The notes under the pieces: generated by a model
The model's database searches: none
What the model was told of the DNA's origin: nothing
What the model saw: the letters and a program-made list of their open reading frames with translations, nothing else
Program-made: the position numbers and the translations under genes
Assembly: GCA_009760855.2 (NCBI GenBank)
Contig: WPIO01000051.1
Location: forward strand, 1,665,501 to 1,729,500
Length of the DNA: 64,000 bases
Source of the DNA: Cristatella mucedo
Taxonomy: Eukaryota; Bryozoa; Phylactolaemata; Cristatellidae
Direction of reading: 5' to 3'
In this document: positions 60,401 through 64,000 of the stretch, piece after piece
Layout: each line of letters opens with the position of its first letter
How positions within the stretch are numbered: position 1 is the stretch's first letter

Positions 60401-63400
60401 CTTTGCATGAGTCCTTGGGATTTAAGAATATCAAATGTGATACCTCCACACTAAGCAGCGATCGACCACCAAGGGAGGCTAGCTGGGTTCAAATTGCACT
60501 GTGCCGACACCATTCTCTTCTTTTCACTTTTTCCAAGTACCTACATTATACGTTGGCTATCATGCAAATTTATATTAGTCGTTACTACTAATTATTGTGT
60601 AGCGACTTTACGGCTGCAGCTATATAAGTCGATAATTTCGGATGTTGCAATGTTAGGGTTTTATGTATCAGAAGAAATTTCTATATATGATAGTACTGAC
60701 TGATTTATTATGTAATTTTGATTTAAATTAATTATATTTAATAATTTAAAGCAAACAGTTAACAGTATATTAACTTAAATTAGGTAAAAGACTGAAATGC
60801 TCTGCTAAATAATTTTCTGTTTTGTCTGCTTCACTGACTTACTGAAGGTTCTACGAATAAAACAATTATATAGACCTTTGTTTGGAATTGAGTATGCCGG
60901 ATACATTTGTCTCGTAAAGCGACTGCCGTTATTATTTTGTCCTACAAACAAGTTTCAGGACTATGGAACTAATGCTCCTGTGCTTGAGTTATTGTAGGCG
61001 AAACAGGCCTTTTCATGACAAGCTCAACCTAGTTTACTCAAGGTTTAGTACCTGCAGGTTACGATAATTAAATTATATTTAGTCGTTTTATGAATCTATT
61101 TAAGCGATCTAAATGCAGCTAGTGAACTAAAGCTTGAGGACAAGTGAACACACATGCTCTAAAGAATCAAACGATTTGTATTCTTACCACAAGCAGTTGC
61201 TTCTAAAGACATTTTGCTTACTTTAACACGTTAAAATGGCATCTTACTTTTTCAGATTACGAGACCCAAGTCAATTACATCGAGCTGCTGTTTCGTATCT
61301 GTAGCAGTGAAGAGAGACAAGCTCTCTGCAAGGGCTTGTTTGAGGCAAACGACTTATCAAATTTTGAAAATATCGAAGAAACAGCATTTGAAACAGTAAG
61401 GAGCTTGTCTCGTGTATCATCTCATTTGTAAGAGGCTCAAATGTCTATGCATTGTGCAGGCGCGGTTTTTGTTTGACTGCATATTTAGCATAATAATTCT
61501 TTTCGTTTGTTTTTCAAGCATGATTTTACTTATCATTCAATTGCATTTCACTTTACAGCAAATGTAAAGCGCCTAGAGAGAGATTAAGTTCTCTGAGGGC
61601 GCTTTATCAAGTGAATTATTATTATTATTATTATTATAACAAGTGATGCATTTCTTTTTAAGCCTCCGGGCTCGAGAGCTGCCAATGTGAGACATCGAGA
61701 TTTCAAATAATTTCTTGTGTGTTTTCCTCTTCATGTAATACCTTATCGGTTCGCTGTGACAGATTTTATACTCGTGACCCGGGTACAAGCTATGCTCCCT
61801 TTTTTTAGGGTTGTCGATTATTCCTAAACTCCATAAACTCGGCAACTAAAAAGTGAGTATACTTGCCTAGCTGCCAGTTTGAATGAAGACAACTGTAGCA
61901 CTAATGGCAACTGCATACTACTGTCTTTTTAATATGATTAACCAAGGCTTTAAACGTGTCATTTATTCCGTGTATTTTCTCGCTTTTTAACATAGTTTCT
62001 AATACAAAAAAGTTCCATGAGGTGATTTTCTTATAAAATTTAGGCGACCAAAGTGATGCCACCTATTTTCCGCTCTTAAGTAACACATTTTATGTGCAAG
62101 TCATGCTATGGAGGTTCATTGTAAAATTATTCGGATGCCACTGTTCGGGGTTCTTTAACTGGTCAGGTTAGCGTAAGCATGGCATGAAATTCTCACTTCA
62201 AGGTTAATAGTGCTAGGTTGCTTCGGGAATACGATCCACAACTGAAACTTGGTTCTTCCGAGCTTGTAATGCGGTATTTAGTGTAGGCGAAGTGTTGGCC
62301 GTGCAATCCTGCATCAATGCAGCCTCCTTTAGTCATCTCCCGACTCTGCTTGCTTCTGCTAAGCTATATCTTCTCGCGTGACTTCTACCGCCTTTTTAAA
62401 ATCAAGAAGTAAGGCATTGGCTTGTACCGAGTATGTGGAATGAAAACACTGTCTGGCAATGGTTAGCGGTAGATCAAAATAAGTTTTTTCAAATTTTTTT
62501 AAGAATAAAAATAAGGCATTTCTGTTGTACCCTAAGAGAACTAAATTTATGTTAGGCCTTTATACATAAGCTGCAAAGGAAGCATAGCAATAAGTTTTAA
62601 ATCCTTTGGATGCTGTGGCTCTTTAGGTGATGCGCAAGCTACGGCTTAGTTGTTCAGAGGAACTAAAGTGTAAAAGTAAGAAACGATGTCTAGTGCAGTA
62701 ACTGTTAGTTGGCTTAGTGCTTATCCGCCAAGTATTTTGCTTGTTGGTACCCAAAGAAATGCATGGCAGCTCTTTAATAAATCTGATTTTTTTGGGCAGA
62801 CTCTGTCTGGATTGCATTGCGACTGGTTTCTGTGGTTGCAGCTGCTGAACATACTATGAGGCTGTGCCCTAAGATGTCGAATTCAAATTTTGAACCTAAA
62901 GTGAAGCCGTGTTCAAAGATACACCAATCTAATTTACTGAGGCATGTCAGGGAAATGTGACCAGAGATTTTGGTGCTTATCTCATTGGCAAGGCAGCAAA
63001 CAGTCAAGACATAGCACATTGGGGCAGACAAGCAATCGCTGTCAAAAGTAGATATTAGCAATTGCATTGTCATCACTGAAGTTATAGAAACCTCTGGAGT
63101 GCAATTCCTCTATTGTCTTGTAAATTTGTATCGTTTAAATTTCAATTACTTGAAAAACCTCAGCGCACAAAATATTTGGGGATTGAGAGCTATTTTTATC
63201 ATTGTTTAGCAACGATTAGAAAATGTAGCTGCGACTCCTCGAGTCGAGATCTTAGCAATCGTATGCCAGGTTGAGCTAGGAAGGCATTTTAATGATGCCT
63301 TCTCTCAATATTTATTATCATCTGAATATTCAACGTAAAATTTGTTCACACAGTCGTGCGATATCGTCATCTTCATTCCCGTGATTCATGTAAGTCATGG

Positions 63401-63613
63401 TAGTTCTAATCGGTTGTTGCTGCTTTTACCAAATCGACATTAGCTCTTCTGACTCCAATTTGAGGTTTAGCTGATCTATACAAATCACAGTTTTAGTGTT
63501 GCTTGCATCAATATGTATATGTTCCAAAATGCAAAAGGTTTGTCAAAGTCCAAGGTTTTTATTCTAGTGTCTGCTCATTTGAATGCACTTGCGTTCTTCT
63601 GGATAACGATGAG
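48432..63613 (+). CDS. SYCP2: SYCP2-like synaptonemal complex protein, N-terminal part
   Basis: Homologue of SYCP2/SYCP2L, a component of the lateral (axial) element of meiotic chromosomes. Well-supported plus-strand exons, joined in phase: 53,263-53,345 (KANLCSLQREII); 58,711-58,805 (NVFLEEMRPSAEYKQDL); 59,626-59,660 (microexon, TYNAG); 61,256-61,395 (DYETQVNYIELLFRICSSEE); 61,809-61,852 (GCRLFLNSIN); 63,568-63,613 (CSFECTCVLLD). They align in order with the human SYCP2 armadillo-like domain (NICIQQEII, AGDYDLQVGIVEALCRM, DCRIFLNLVN, FPCLSAFLD). Tentative 5' exons: 48,432-48,581 (ATG; CQ|GTACTT), 48,878-48,994 (ELLRTAKWQEVLTSSL), 49,120-49,270 (DKCICILKFIQRLC; an in-frame stop follows if the AA|GTAGAT donor is not used), 49,430-49,458 and 52,164-52,216. 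At least one exon between 49.46 and 52.16 kb is missing. The rest of the gene lies beyond the window. Confidence 0.82.
49840..50680 (+). mobile_element. LINE-A C-terminal copy in SYCP2 intron
   Basis: Long open frame: [47 protein letters not shown]-like end and AWNSLPTCVRTS. The full 3' UTR follows (GCGCCTAGAAAGAGATTAAG, CTCTGAGGGCGCTTTATCAA) with an (ATT)n tail. Least decayed LINE-A 3' half in the window. Confidence 0.92.
50938..51104 (-). mobile_element. SINE-1 copy
   Basis: AGCGACAGAAGAGCCTTTAA, CACCACTTGCAGTGGCAATA, inverted B box GGATTAGAACCCACGACATC, and GCAACCGCCTTACCTAGTTC. Complete. Confidence 0.88.
51722..52030 (-). mobile_element. LINE-A 3' UTR fragment
   Basis: (TAA)n, ATTTATCAAGAGAGCCCTCA, TTTCTAGGCAATTTACATTT and CAGTGTCAGCAGGCATAAGC. 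It lies between candidate SYCP2 exons. Confidence 0.85.
52425..52590 (-). mobile_element. SINE-1 copy with poly-G insert
   Basis: AGTAGCAGAAGCACC, a run of 12 G, TTGCTTGCAATGGACAAT, and inverted B box GGACTCAAAACCACGACC. Decayed. Confidence 0.65.
53350..54815. other. SYCP2 intron, AT-rich, no feature recognised
   Basis: No repeat or exon was recognised in this part of the 5.4-kb intron between exons 53,263-53,345 and 58,711-58,805. Confidence 0.5.
54820..55160 (-). mobile_element. LINE-B 3' end split by a SINE-2
   Basis: TTATGTTATGTTTCTCCGTC (tail), AAGTCATAAAGACCATGTGG and CAGGAGAGTTTTGTAT on the left. The right part resumes with TATAGCGCACTCACAGCCTA and CAACAGACTTCGTCTCACAC. Confidence 0.88.
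54913..55066 (+). mobile_element. SINE-2 reference copy, nested in LINE-B
   Basis: GGTTGATCCAGCGGTTAAGG and GCTCGCC (A-box region), GAGGTCGTGGGCTCGAGCCC (B box), then AGCGCCTGGATAGAGATTTA and TTGGGGCGCTATACAAATGA, ending in TATAT repeats. TTTTGTAT and TTTTTAT at the two ends may be a short target duplication. Confidence 0.92.
55724..55893 (+). mobile_element. SINE-1 reference copy
   Basis: ATGGCTCACTAGGTAAGGCG (A-box region), GGTCGTGGGCTCGAATCCTG (B box), CGATCCTTTATTGCGACTGC, AGCCGTAAAGGCTCTTCTGT, and AAAAAGAGGCTGTTAAATCA with a terminal A run. It has an internal Pol III promoter layout. Confidence 0.92.
56279..56436 (-). mobile_element. SINE-2 copy
   Basis: TAATTCATTTATTTAGCGCC, TCTCTATTCAGGCGCTTCAC, GCTCGAGCCCACGACCTCAG, and AACTGCTAGACCAAACCAG. 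Confidence 0.9.
56720..57230 (+). mobile_element. LINE-A copy, strongly decayed
   Basis: TTCTTAAATTGAATGAAGAT matches the NFLKLND block, GATGACCACATTAGCTCTGC matches the SLDDHISS block, and further scraps repeat near 57,140-57,220. Frames are lost. Confidence 0.6.
57233..57338 (-). mobile_element. SINE-1 distal fragment
   Basis: AGCTGATTTAACAGCCTAAT, GTGGCAGAAAAGTCTGC, and CACCACCGCTTGCAGTTGGC, then the start of the inverted head. Truncated. Confidence 0.75.
57480..58512 (+). mobile_element. LINE-A copy in SYCP2 intron
   Basis: [15 protein letters not shown], then after a frame break [63 protein letters not shown] and AWNSLPTG. The 3' UTR and ATT-type tail run to 58,512. 5'-truncated just after the YADD region. 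The nearest SYCP2 exon starts 200 bp downstream. Confidence 0.9.
59626..59660 (+). CDS. SYCP2: 35-nt SYCP2 microexon
   Basis: Lies between GAAATTGTAG and the donor GGAG|GTAACG. It supplies 1 + 33 + 1 nt, the phase needed to join the exon ending at 58,805 (two bases over) to the one starting at 61,256 (two bases short). It encodes about 11 residues ending NAG, and the split codon gives Asp, so the join reads NAGDYETQV against AGDYDLQV in human SYCP2. Without it those exons are out of frame. Confidence 0.75.
60195..60260 (-). mobile_element. LINE-A-type tail remnant
   Basis: TATATATCGCCCTAAGAGAA, then AAACAAATGTAAGCTG, a very diverged copy of the shared 3' end, in the 61.3-kb exon's upstream intron. 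Confidence 0.35.
61492..61640 (+). mobile_element. LINE-A 3' end
   Basis: TTTTCAAGCATGATTTTACT, CAAATGTAAAGCGCCTAGAG, TCTCTGAGGGCGCTTTATCA and (ATT)n. It lies about 100 bp after SYCP2 exon 61,256-61,395 and closely resembles the end of the copy at 50.68 kb. Confidence 0.9.
62515..62590 (-). mobile_element. LINE-A-type tail remnant
   Basis: TGTTGTACCCTAAGAGAACT, TTTATGTTAGGCC and AAGCTGCAAAGGAAGCATAG match the LINE-A 3' end in reverse complement, with no coding part. Confidence 0.55.
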
Positions 63614-64000
63614 GTGAGTATTCTCTCTTATTGAGCACATGTGAAAATGATTAGCATTTATAGCACCTTGAACATTTGCAATATTAGTAGTATTTTGTGC
63701 CTTATTCCGGGCATGGTTTATAATCGTATCACATTGGTGTGCTCGATTATGCCCACTTCATAATTGTACTTAATTTGCACTGTGTGCCATATGCAGTTGG
63801 GCACTGACAAGGAACTGAACATTAGAAGGCTTGAGTATAGAAGGTCGAGAGAAGCCCCCGAAAAAGCTTATAATTGCATGATGCTGTGCTAAGTATTGGG
63901 TCATGATTTGCTGTCAGATTTCAACGCCGTGCCGTTTTTCAGATAAATGGCAACATGGCTGTCACTGTGAACGGATTTTTTAGCAGTAAAACACTAGTAC

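Noticed and set aside
63797-63890. A further SYCP2 exon after the acceptor CATATGCAG
   Set aside because: The frame (LGTDKELNIRRLEY) starts in the right phase but lacks the FW.DFN block expected next, and no convincing donor follows.

Overview
This is nuclear DNA from an intron-bearing eukaryote, almost certainly an invertebrate metazoan. It has spliced genes with GT-AG introns, tRNA-headed SINEs, CR1/L2-type LINEs and long (GT)n, (CA)n, (GA)n and (TA)n tracts. I cannot place the phylum. There is no bacterial-style operon, CRISPR array or rRNA gene. Most long ORFs in the window come from LINEs, microsatellites or GC-rich sequence. The real genes are small exons, which I found by matching reading frame, splice signals and exon phase.

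Minus-strand block, 2.9-21.9 kb. A spliced gene of unknown function ends at 2,935; its last three exons agree in phase. Upstream lies a thiopurine S-methyltransferase (TPMT) homologue, with ATG at 21,859 and stop at 11,698. Five exons chain in phase from the ATG, a terminal exon carries the C-terminus, and one small exon between them is only tentative.

Repeat-rich centre, 22-35 kb. One LINE family ('LINE-B' here, 3' tail made of TACAT units) has a nearly full-length decayed minus copy (25.4-28.95 kb) that still shows APE endonuclease remnants. Beside it are two further copies joined tail to tail (29.3-30.74 kb plus, 30.76-32.57 kb minus), forming a large imperfect palindrome.

GC-rich island, 36.2-37.5 kb. 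A two-exon minus-strand gene predicts a 151-residue Arg/Ser-rich basic protein resembling protamine-like sperm nuclear proteins. It has a TATA box, CCAAT boxes, a 257-bp intron and an AATAAA signal, and is flanked by diverged direct repeats of about 0.2 kb.

Plus-strand block, 48.4-64 kb. A synaptonemal complex protein 2 (SYCP2) homologue runs off the right edge. Six consecutive exons (53,263 to 63,613, including a 35-nt microexon) are phase-consistent and follow the SYCP2 armadillo-like N-terminal region. More 5' exons are tentative. Its introns are full of LINEs and SINEs.

Repeats. 'LINE-A' (3' tail ATT units) and LINE-B are both CR1/L2-like reverse transcriptase elements. SINE-1 has a tRNA-like head and its own body. 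SINE-2 has a tRNA-like head and a 3' tail almost the same as that of LINE-A, which suggests LINE-A machinery moves it. Several SINEs are nested in LINEs and give a relative age order.
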